48,319 bases of DNA from Rikenellaceae bacterium (GTDB lineage Bacteria > Bacteroidota > Bacteroidia > Bacteroidales > Rikenellaceae): assembly GCA_015059875.1 (NCBI GenBank), contig SUZQ01000012.1, forward strand, positions 1-48,319, read 5' to 3'. The position numbers and the translations under genes are program-made. Below the pieces are notes generated by a model. The model had not been told where the DNA came from. It saw nothing but the letters and a program-made list of their open reading frames with translations, and made no database searches. Shown piece after piece: positions 41,731-48,319 of the stretch. Each line of letters begins with the position of its first letter. The first letter of the stretch is position 1.

Positions 41731-43539
41731 ATGAAGAAATTACTTTTTGCAGTTGTAGCAGCATTTGTTGCTATGTCGTGCTGCGAGGTTAAGGAGTCGG
41801 TAGAGTTGCGATTTACTCGCAAAGATGGAACTGTGACCACTGAGGTGCGTCAACTCAAGAGGGTGTGCTTTGAGGAGTATCTTCGACTTGAACTATCCCC
41901 CGCAGAGTTGGAGAATGTTGATGAGTTGTGCGTAACCCCGTCGTTTGCCCGCGCAAAGGATGGCGAAGATGGATATTTTGTTGCGGAGGATGGCCTTCTT
42001 TACGGATTTAAGCATAATGGAATGGGGGAGTATAGTCGTGTGGCGAAGAATCTGAGAATGTCAATGAGCTGCATCAATACTCTGCACGGAGCCTATCTTG
42101 TAATATTGAAAGGCCTTGAGTTTGAGAGCATTCAGCGTTATCGTCATAAAGATGGCGAATATTCATTTTCGTATGAGTATGACCTCTCGGACTGCGGTGC
42201 GTATGAACCACTTGTGATTGATTTCTATCCAATGCCTAAGGGCGAGGGTGATTATAGCGCAATGGCGCGTCGTTATCGTGAATACCTCATTGAGAGCAAT
42301 CAAATGCCTCAAATGTTGAAGGAGCGCGTCGGCGAGAATGAGCACTTGCGCTACGCTTCGGAGTCGCCAGAGATTCGTATTCGCTTGGGATGGAAGCCGG
42401 TGCCGACACCTGTTGAGCATCAAACTCTGGAGAATGAGCCCGAGATGCGTGTTGCTGTAACTTTCGACCAAGTTAAGGATATTGTTGACGAGTTGAAGCG
42501 TCAAGGCGTGGAGAAAGCTCAGCTCTGTCTGGTAGGTTGGAATCACAAGGGACACGATGGTCGCTACCCTACGGTCTTTCCTGTTGAGCCTTCGCTCGGT
42601 GGCGAGGAGAAGTTGCGCGAGTGTATTAAGTACGCGCAGGAGAATGGATATCGTATTGTGGGCCACACCAATCATACCGACATATACGAGATTTCGTCGG
42701 ATTGGAATGGCGGAGCCGATGCTGCCAAAAATGCCGACGGCTCTTTGCAAAAGAATCGTGCATACTCGGCTGGTCAGATGTATAATATCTGCTACAAGCA
42801 GTCGCACGACAAATATTTCCTCGGCTACGAGCCTAAGGTTGCCGAGTTAGGATTTAGGGGGTTGGAATATGTTGATGTACTCTCGATTATCAAGCCTCAT
42901 GTCTGTTATGACCCTGCTCATCCATGTACTCGTCGCGAGGGCGCAGTGTATGCCAACAAAATGTTGCAGGGATTGCGCGATATGTTCGGTGGTAGTCAGT
43001 CGGAGGGCGGTTGCTACTTTGTAGCAAAGTCGTTGGACTATGCTATGTATGTAACGATGGCGTTGAATCGTTTGACCAACAAAGAGAAGTATCCTTATAT
43101 TGACGACTATGCTCCAATTTGGCATATCGTATTCAACGGCTATTTGCTGCATAATCCCGCATCGCAGACCGTTAACTTTACACTGAAAGAGCCGTACTAC
43201 GCCTTGCGCAATGTGGAGTATGCGGCTCGTCCGATGTTCTATTTCTACTCGGCATTCTTTGATGATCCAAAGAAGAATTGGATGGGTAATGTCGATTTGA
43301 CATATAAGGATAAAGCTGATTTGGAGAGGTCGGTAGCCGCTATTAAGCAGGGCTACGATATGTTCAAGCAGTGGGAGCATTTGCAATTTGAGACTATGGA
43401 GCAGCACGATAAGTTGGCTGAGGGGGTATATTGCTCGACCTACTCCGATGGTACTCGTGTGGTTGTGAACTACAACAAAGAACCTTATGAGTTTGAGGGC
43501 GTAAAGGTTGCAGCAGAGAACTATTCTATAATCAATTAA
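41731..43539 (+). CDS. Lipoprotein with glycosidase-like domain (DUF5696-type), copy 1
   Basis: The protein has 602 residues and lipobox VAMSC (Cys17). An N-terminal beta-rich region is followed by a central segment that looks like a TIM barrel: YREYLIESNQMPQML, IRIRLGWKPVPTP, RVAVTFDQVKDIVDEL, AQLCLVGWNHKGHDGRYP, GYRIVGHTNHTDIYEI, and a FGGSQSEGG motif before the C-terminal beta domain. The pattern fits the DUF5696-type glycosidase-like group, though the named family is a by-eye match. No catalytic pair is firm; Asp/Glu in SEGG and HDGR are candidates. The next gene, 12 bp on, is a paralogue. Confidence 0.7.
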   Translation: MKKLLFAVVAAFVAMSCCEVKESVELRFTRKDGTVTTEVRQLKRVCFEEYLRLELSPAELENVDELCVTPSFARAKDGEDGYFVAEDGLLYGFKHNGMGEYSRVAKNLRMSMSCINTLHGAYLVILKGLEFESIQRYRHKDGEYSFSYEYDLSDCGAYEPLVIDFYPMPKGEGDYSAMARRYREYLIESNQMPQMLKERVGENEHLRYASESPEIRIRLGWKPVPTPVEHQTLENEPEMRVAVTFDQVKDIVDELKRQGVEKAQLCLVGWNHKGHDGRYPTVFPVEPSLGGEEKLRECIKYAQENGYRIVGHTNHTDIYEISSDWNGGADAAKNADGSLQKNRAYSAGQMYNICYKQSHDKYFLGYEPKVAELGFRGLEYVDVLSIIKPHVCYDPAHPCTRREGAVYANKMLQGLRDMFGGSQSEGGCYFVAKSLDYAMYVTMALNRLTNKEKYPYIDDYAPIWHIVFNGYLLHNPASQTVNFTLKEPYYALRNVEYAARPMFYFYSAFFDDPKKNWMGNVDLTYKDKADLERSVAAIKQGYDMFKQWEHLQFETMEQHDKLAEGVYCSTYSDGTRVVVNYNKEPYEFEGVKVAAENYSIIN

Positions 43540-43551
43540 CAACTTAAAACA

Positions 43552-45366
43552 ATGAAAAAACTACTTTTTGCAGTTGTTGCGGCAGTTGTTGCAATGTCGT
43601 GTTGTAACTCCGACGAATCGGTAGAGTTGAGAATTACATACAAGGATGGCACATCGACTACAGAGGTGCGCCCGTTGAGAGTTAAGGGCTGCCTTTGCGG
43701 CGATAAGTACCTCCATTTCGAGATGTCGCAGGAGGAGCTCGCGAAGATTGCAGACTTGAAGGTGCTTCCTTCGTTTGGTCGCGCTAATGTGGGCGAAGAG
43801 GGATATTTCGTATCGTCGGATGGTATGCTTTCGACATTCAAACAGTTGTCGAAGGATGCTTGTCGTGAGCGCACAGCACGCGTACACATGTTGCCTGCAA
43901 ACTGCTTTAAGGTGGGCGAGAAGTGCTACGCTGGTATTATGAAGGGAATGGAGTACGAGTGTCATCAAGTTGTCGCTCTGGTGGACGACAAAGAGTATCA
44001 GTACTACTACCACTATAACACCTTGCAGGATATTGTGCCATACGAGCCACTCTCGATCGATTTCTATCCGTTGGAGGGCAAGGAGGCTAACTATGCAGGC
44101 ATGGCGCGCTTGTGCCGTAAGTATCTGATTGAGGCGGATCGTATGCCGCAGCTCGTAAAGGATCGTATTGGCGAGAACGAGCATCTGCGCTACGCTTCTG
44201 AGGCACCTGAAATTCGTATCCGCCTTGGCTGGAAGCCTGTGCCAACTCCTGAGCTACACCAAACTTTGGAGAATGAGCCTGAGATGATTGTAGCTGTAAC
44301 TTTCGATCAGGTAAAGGAGATTGTCGATGAATTGAAGAGGCAGGGCGTAAACGAGGCTCAGTTGTGCTTGGTGGGTTGGAATGTTAAGGGACACGATGGT
44401 CGTTTCCCTGACCACTTCCCTGTAGAGCCGCAGCTCGGTGGAGAGGAGAAGTTGCGCGAGTGTATCAAGTATGCGCAGGATAACGGCTACAAGATTGTTG
44501 CCCACACCTGCCGTACCGACATATATGAGATTTCGAAAAATTGGAACAATGGTGCCGATGCCGCACGCAAGGCTGATGGCTCGTTGGTTCAGCGTTATGC
44601 TATTGGTGGTGGTATGATGTATGACATCTGCTACAAACAATCCTACGAGAAGTACTACAAAGAGGAGGAGCCAAAGGTTGCCGATTTGGGCTTCCGAGGC
44701 TTGGAGTATATCGATGTGTTGTCGGTAATCTATCCGCACGAGTGCCACAATCCTGAGCATCCGGTTAATCGTCGTGAGGCTGCCGAGTATGCCAACAAGA
44801 TGTTGGGCGATTTGCGTCCAATGTTTGGCGGTAGTCAGTCGGAGGGCGGAGTATACTATGTCGCAAAATCGCTCGACTATGCGCTCTATGCTTCGATGCG
44901 TATGAATCGTATGCAGAAGTATGAGATTGTTGATGAGTATGTTCCTACATGGCACATCGTATTCAATGGCTACATCCTCAACAATGCAGGTGCGCAGACT
45001 GTTAACTATCCGCTTAAAGCTCCTATCTCGGCTTTGCGAGTTATGGAGTATGCATCGCGTCCCGTATTCTACTTCTACTCGGCATATCGCAATGCAGGTC
45101 ACAACTGGATGGGCGAGACAGATCTTACCATGAAGGATAAGGCAGATTTGGAGCGTTCGGTAGCTATTATCAAGCAGGGCTACGACGAGTTTAAGAGCTT
45201 GCAGCACTTGCAGCTCTGCACCTTGGACGATAACTTTGAGGTAGCAAAGGGTATTAAGTGCAGCGTATTCTCGGACGGTACTCGCGTTGTTGTGAACTAC
45301 AACAATGAGCCGCATATCTTCGAGGGTAAGGAGGTTGCCCCTGAGAACTACATTGTTTTGAAATAG
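43552..45366 (+). CDS. Lipoprotein with glycosidase-like domain (DUF5696-type), copy 2
   Basis: The protein has 604 residues. It aligns with the preceding gene along the whole length: the shared parts include EHLRYASE, PEIRIRLGWKPVPTP, QGVNEAQLCLVGWN, PQLGGEEKLRECIKYAQ, FGGSQSEGG and the same C-terminus SDGTRVVVNYN. The N-terminal ~150 residues and the loop after the GYKIV strand differ most. A tandem duplication is clear. The differences suggest distinct substrates, as yet unknown. It ends 16 bp before the GH73 gene. Confidence 0.72.
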   Translation: MKKLLFAVVAAVVAMSCCNSDESVELRITYKDGTSTTEVRPLRVKGCLCGDKYLHFEMSQEELAKIADLKVLPSFGRANVGEEGYFVSSDGMLSTFKQLSKDACRERTARVHMLPANCFKVGEKCYAGIMKGMEYECHQVVALVDDKEYQYYYHYNTLQDIVPYEPLSIDFYPLEGKEANYAGMARLCRKYLIEADRMPQLVKDRIGENEHLRYASEAPEIRIRLGWKPVPTPELHQTLENEPEMIVAVTFDQVKEIVDELKRQGVNEAQLCLVGWNVKGHDGRFPDHFPVEPQLGGEEKLRECIKYAQDNGYKIVAHTCRTDIYEISKNWNNGADAARKADGSLVQRYAIGGGMMYDICYKQSYEKYYKEEEPKVADLGFRGLEYIDVLSVIYPHECHNPEHPVNRREAAEYANKMLGDLRPMFGGSQSEGGVYYVAKSLDYALYASMRMNRMQKYEIVDEYVPTWHIVFNGYILNNAGAQTVNYPLKAPISALRVMEYASRPVFYFYSAYRNAGHNWMGETDLTMKDKADLERSVAIIKQGYDEFKSLQHLQLCTLDDNFEVAKGIKCSVFSDGTRVVVNYNNEPHIFEGKEVAPENYIVLK

Positions 45367-45382
45367 TTAGAAACGATTGGCG

Positions 45383-46357
45383 ATGAGAAAAATTTTTGTG
45401 GCAGTAGTGTTGTCGATTGTGGCGATGTCGGCTTCGGCAGCGGTGCGACAGACGCGCGAGGAGTATGTCGAAAAGTATAAGGCGATAGCTATCGCCCATA
45501 TGGAGCGATACGGTATTCCTGCAAGTATCACTATGGCGCAGGGAATATTGGAATCTGATAGCGGAAATAGCCATCTTTCGACAACCTCGAACAACCACTT
45601 CGGTATCAAGTGCAAGAAGTCGTGGAAGGGGGATAGAGTCTATCACGACGATGACGCAAAAGGGGAGTGCTTCCGTGCATATCCTACGGTCGAGGCTTCG
45701 TATCAAGACCATGCCGATTTTCTCGATCAGTCGCCTCGTTACGACTCGTTATTCGCCTATTCGTCGGACGACTATCGTAGTTGGGCGCGCGGTCTGAAGG
45801 CTGCTGGTTATGCTACAGCTCCCGACTACGCGGAGCGTCTTGTGAAGATTATCGAGTCGATGAAACTCTATCTCCTCGATAAAGAGAATGGTGGAAAAAT
45901 CTATGCAGCAGCCAAGAATGCAACCGCAAATACAGAGGCGTGGTTTGAGAGTAATACCGCAACCTCTGATGAGCAGATTAATCCGAACGATTTTCGTGTA
46001 ACGGTAAACTCGCACAAGGGGTATGGCGTGTATCGTACGAATCAAACCTTCTATGTGGTGGCAAAGGGTGGCGATACCTACGAGTCTATAGGAAAGATAT
46101 TCGATATTTCGCCAAAGATGTTGCGCAAGTTCAACGATGTTGCGAAAGATTACAAACTTGCGAAGGGAGATATCGTCTATATCGAGCGCAAAAAGACGCA
46201 GTGGCTCGGCAATGCAATGCAGCATAAAGTGGTGCGCGACGAGAATCTATATTCGTTGTCGCAGTCGTATGGTATACGGCAAAAGTCGCTTGCGAAGCTC
46301 AACCGCTTGCGCCCTAACGAGGATGTCCGCAAGGGCGAGATAATTAGATTGAAATAG
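45383..46357 (+). CDS. Secreted GH73 glucosaminidase with two LysM domains
   Basis: A peptidoglycan hydrolase of 324 residues. Signal peptide MRKIFVAVVLSIVAMSASA is followed by a GH73-type domain with catalytic Glu57 in ITMAQGILESDSGNS and NNHFGIKC. Two LysM domains occupy the C-terminal half (YVVAKGGDTYESIGKIF and HKVVRDENLYSLSQSYG). Gram-negative autolysins of this type act in cell separation. Here it lies in a run with two glycosidase-like lipoproteins and a metallohydrolase. I use the ATG at 45383; a TTG two codons earlier is also in frame. Confidence 0.92.
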   Translation: MRKIFVAVVLSIVAMSASAAVRQTREEYVEKYKAIAIAHMERYGIPASITMAQGILESDSGNSHLSTTSNNHFGIKCKKSWKGDRVYHDDDAKGECFRAYPTVEASYQDHADFLDQSPRYDSLFAYSSDDYRSWARGLKAAGYATAPDYAERLVKIIESMKLYLLDKENGGKIYAAAKNATANTEAWFESNTATSDEQINPNDFRVTVNSHKGYGVYRTNQTFYVVAKGGDTYESIGKIFDISPKMLRKFNDVAKDYKLAKGDIVYIERKKTQWLGNAMQHKVVRDENLYSLSQSYGIRQKSLAKLNRLRPNEDVRKGEIIRLK

Positions 46358-46388
46358 AGGGAATATATATATAAAACAGTTATAAACC

Positions 46389-47393
46389 ATGAAAAGATTT
46401 GTTATTGCATTTGTTGTGTCGCTGGTGGCTGTAATGACCGTGTCGGCGCAGATTGTGAAGATGTCGGAGCTCCCATCTGAGAGAGAGTTTCGCAAGGCTG
46501 TCAAGACGATGATGTATCGCACTAATGGTCACGACCTAACGCCAAAACGATTGGAGGCGATGGAGATTACGCAGAGTGTATTCAACCGCTTTGAGAGCAA
46601 GGAGTGGAGCGCATACAGAAAGGAGAACGACCCTGAAAAGATTGCGGAGTTGGAGCGTTCGGGTGTGCCTTATTTCTTGCGTAAGTCGTTCGATAAGGTG
46701 TGCAAAGAGGTACACAAAACAAAGGTTAAGGAGGGTACAGTTGCCGTTTGGTTGCTATATAATATGGGCTATATTGTAAAGACTCCGACTGCAACATTCG
46801 GAATAGACCTCTATTCAAAATACACAGATAAGTTGCTCGATGTGATTGATTTCGGTATGATAACCCACGCCCACGGCGACCACAATAACAAGGCGTTTAC
46901 CGAGGGTATGGCGAAACGCGGAAAACCTATTCTTGCAGCATTCGATATCAAGAATGTCGAGGAGATGCGCGTTGTGGATGGCGGAGAGTATAAATTTGGC
47001 GATATCACTGTGCGAGTAACCATAGGCGACCACAATAAAAAGAAACTGCGCAACTTTGTAGCCGCATACGAGATTGATTGCGGTGCAAATACCAATAACA
47101 CAGTGATTTATCATACGGGCGATTCGTGCGACTATACACAGCTCAATCCGCAGAAGCAGGTCGATATCTTTATGCCGCATATGCGAGTTGGATTGAAGAT
47201 TCAGTCGTGCATCGACAAGTTCCACCCTCACCATGTTTTCCTTTCGCACTTGCTGGAGTTGGGACACCGCATAAAGAAGTGGCGCTGGACATTCCACGAC
47301 GCTCTGAAGGATAAGAAGAAGCTTAAGCACGACCACATTTGGATTCCGTGCTGGGGAGAGCGCATAATCTACAATCGAAACGACTGGAAATAA
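46389..47393 (+). CDS. Secreted metallo-beta-lactamase-fold hydrolase
   Basis: The protein has 334 residues. Signal peptide (MKRFVIAFVVSLVAVMTVSA) is followed by ~100 residues of helical region and then the MBL fold. The motif HAHGDH (His160, His162, Asp164, His165) is followed by HTGDS and LSHLLELGH, giving the metal ligands of the UlaG-like branch. UlaG-like proteins hydrolyse lactones or phosphodiesters, but here the enzyme is exported. The substrate is unknown. It follows the GH73 gene by 31 bp and precedes an unknown gene by 20 bp. Confidence 0.88.
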   Translation: MKRFVIAFVVSLVAVMTVSAQIVKMSELPSEREFRKAVKTMMYRTNGHDLTPKRLEAMEITQSVFNRFESKEWSAYRKENDPEKIAELERSGVPYFLRKSFDKVCKEVHKTKVKEGTVAVWLLYNMGYIVKTPTATFGIDLYSKYTDKLLDVIDFGMITHAHGDHNNKAFTEGMAKRGKPILAAFDIKNVEEMRVVDGGEYKFGDITVRVTIGDHNKKKLRNFVAAYEIDCGANTNNTVIYHTGDSCDYTQLNPQKQVDIFMPHMRVGLKIQSCIDKFHPHHVFLSHLLELGHRIKKWRWTFHDALKDKKKLKHDHIWIPCWGERIIYNRNDWK

Positions 47394-47413
47394 TAAATTA
47401 AAGCAATATAACT

Positions 47414-48097
47414 ATGGCACAGCAACTTCGTGAGAAAATTTTGTCGGCAATAATTGACAAATCGTCGCTCAAGCAGCGTGTATTCGATAATACTTTTTCG
47501 GTATTTGGCGAGTTGAAGGATGCACTTTTGGAGATGGCATCGGAGATTGACGATGCGTTGGACGGAAAACTTGACCGTCGTGTGCGTATTGAGTACCGCG
47601 ACAGAGGAAAGTTCGAGGCTCAACTCCAGGTGGCAGCAGACCTCCTTATTGTGCGTATGCACACCGATGTATTCAACTTCGATTCTAACCACATTATCTG
47701 GCAGAACGAGTATGTGCAGAGCGATAAGGCAAACTCCTATTGTGGAATAATCGACATCTACGACTTCCTCTCCGACTCATTCAAATTCAACCGTTCGGCT
47801 GACGAGGGATATTTGATTGGCCGTATCTTTATCAACCGCGAAAAGATGTTCTTCGTTGAGGGTAAGCGTCAGACGCTTGTTCGCGCCATGAGCTTCGGTA
47901 AGGAGCCTATCTCGCGTGAGAATCTTGTCACAATTCTCGAAACGGCGATCAACTACGCTCTCAATTTCGATTTGCTCACTCCACCATACGAGGAGAATAA
48001 GCGCGTTACCGTTGAGCAGTTCAACACAAAGATGGATAACTCGAAGTTCGTGACAGGAAAGAGGCTTGATTACGACTTCAATGTAGATGATATTTAG
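47414..48097 (+). CDS. Conserved protein of unknown function
   Basis: The protein has 227 residues and no signal peptide or membrane helix, so it should be cytoplasmic. I do not recognise the family. It begins with a helical segment (LREKILSAIIDKSSLKQRVFDNTF), then has beta segments with acidic patches, including LDRRVRIEYRDRGKFEAQL and VRMHTDVFNFDSNH, and ends FVTGKRLDYDFNVDDI. The pattern is soluble and alpha/beta. It is last in the run of secreted enzymes, the odd one out as a cytoplasmic protein. No terminator follows directly; the hairpin element comes 22 bases later. Confidence 0.65.
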   Translation: MAQQLREKILSAIIDKSSLKQRVFDNTFSVFGELKDALLEMASEIDDALDGKLDRRVRIEYRDRGKFEAQLQVAADLLIVRMHTDVFNFDSNHIIWQNEYVQSDKANSYCGIIDIYDFLSDSFKFNRSADEGYLIGRIFINREKMFFVEGKRQTLVRAMSFGKEPISRENLVTILETAINYALNFDLLTPPYEENKRVTVEQFNTKMDNSKFVTGKRLDYDFNVDDI

Positions 48098-48118
48098 AAT
48101 AGTGCGTCGCAAACAATA

Positions 48119-48276
48119 ATGGCATTCGGGCTAACGCCCTGAATGGCATGCGCACTCCAAGGAGTGCTGAATGACATGCGCAGTCTGACGACTGCTGAAT
48201 GGCAAGCGATGTAAGCTTATTTGTCATTCAATGCCATTAAGTGAGCGAATAGCGAACGAATGCCATTCAATGCCAT
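48119..48276. repeat. Tandem-hairpin element with short terminal inverted repeats
   Basis: The element opens with ATGGCATT (48119-48126) and closes with AATGCCAT (48269-48276), perfect 8-bp terminal inverted repeats. Inside are three successive small hairpins: GGGC-TAAC-GCCC, GCACTC-CAAG-GAGTGC and GCAGTC-TGAC-GACTGC. TGAATGRCAWGC spacers separate them. The stems differ in sequence but keep pairing, and each loop has four bases. The second half has the spacer in reverse orientation (ATTCAATGCCAT). No protein is credible across it. Possible MITE-like or REP-like element. Confidence 0.8.
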
Positions 48277-48289
48277 CAAAAAATAGACT

Positions 48290-48319
48290 ATGAGAAAACT
48301 ATTTCTTTTTGCAGTGGCG
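48290..48319 (+). CDS. Start of a secreted protein, cut by the window edge
   Basis: An ATG is followed by MRKLFLFAVA, the basic-then-hydrophobic start of a signal peptide, with the frame open to the edge. Only ten codons are visible. The similarity of the opening to the tandem lipoproteins is only that of a generic signal. Nothing can be said of function. Confidence 0.45.
   Translation, partial: MRKLFLFAVA

Noticed and set aside
48119..48276. CRISPR array
   Set aside because: Repeats are not regularly spaced identical units with unique spacers; they are hairpins with changing stems, and no cas genes are present.
1..48319. tRNA, rRNA, prophage or intact insertion sequence
   Set aside because: No cloverleaf with a CCA-type end, no rRNA-like conserved stretch, no transposase or phage structural gene was found by eye on either strand.

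Overview
The window looks like chromosomal DNA from a Bacteroidales bacterium, possibly close to Alistipes/Rikenellaceae, though the genus cannot be fixed from the sequence alone. The evidence is threefold. Many genes carry the Bacteroidetes promoter pattern (a -7 box TAnnTTTG about 20 bp below a TTG-type -33 box). Families that are typical of or confined to this phylum are present (DUF4270, DUF6029, Omp28-like lipoproteins, CitMHS_2-type antiporter, MmcQ/YjbR). Codon use is rich in TCG serine codons, which also opens very long antisense frames. No rRNA, tRNA, CRISPR array or intact insertion sequence was found.

Layout. 1-821: a cobalamin riboswitch reading leftward out of the window, a truncated tyrosine-recombinase remnant, and the pflB promoter region. 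822-3903: pflB and pflA (pyruvate formate-lyase and its activase), separated by an unusual G-rich/C-rich hairpin. 3960-9568: ferritin, a degenerate lumazine-synthase-like protein, a membrane-anchored TPR protein, recF with a DUF721/DciA-like gene and mntP, and a Na+/H+ antiporter-like carrier. 9628-19178: a radical SAM protein, then a leftward block of secreted proteins (large lipoprotein, TlpA-like thioredoxin, DUF6029 outer-membrane barrel, Omp28-like lipoprotein), then dsbD, which could supply reductant to that block. 19206-24134: prmA, rlmI, two FKBP-like lipoproteins and ruvA, all leftward.

24257-34616 reads rightward: a small Cys-rich membrane protein, a secreted protein of unknown function, uppP, truB, queA, a half-length GT5-like protein, a DUF4270 lipoprotein, topA and a secreted C1 aminopeptidase. 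34901-39556 reads leftward: a GH2 glycosidase, a YjbR protein, a secreted TPR protein and tadA. 39815-48097 reads rightward: aspS, then a tight run of five genes: two tandem paralogous lipoproteins with a glycosidase-like fold, a GH73-LysM glucosaminidase, a secreted metallo-beta-lactamase-fold protein and an unknown cytoplasmic protein. A compact tandem-hairpin element with short terminal inverted repeats follows, then the first codons of another secreted protein cut by the window edge.

The features most worth a second look are the tandem-hairpin element at 48119-48276, a dispersed ~80 bp intergenic repeat family, the five-gene secreted-hydrolase operon, a two-domain FKBP lipoprotein whose second domain carries a Tyr/Asn-rich insertion, a RecF with a substituted Walker A glycine, and a promoter embedded in an upstream terminator that appears to drive a leaderless yjbR mRNA.
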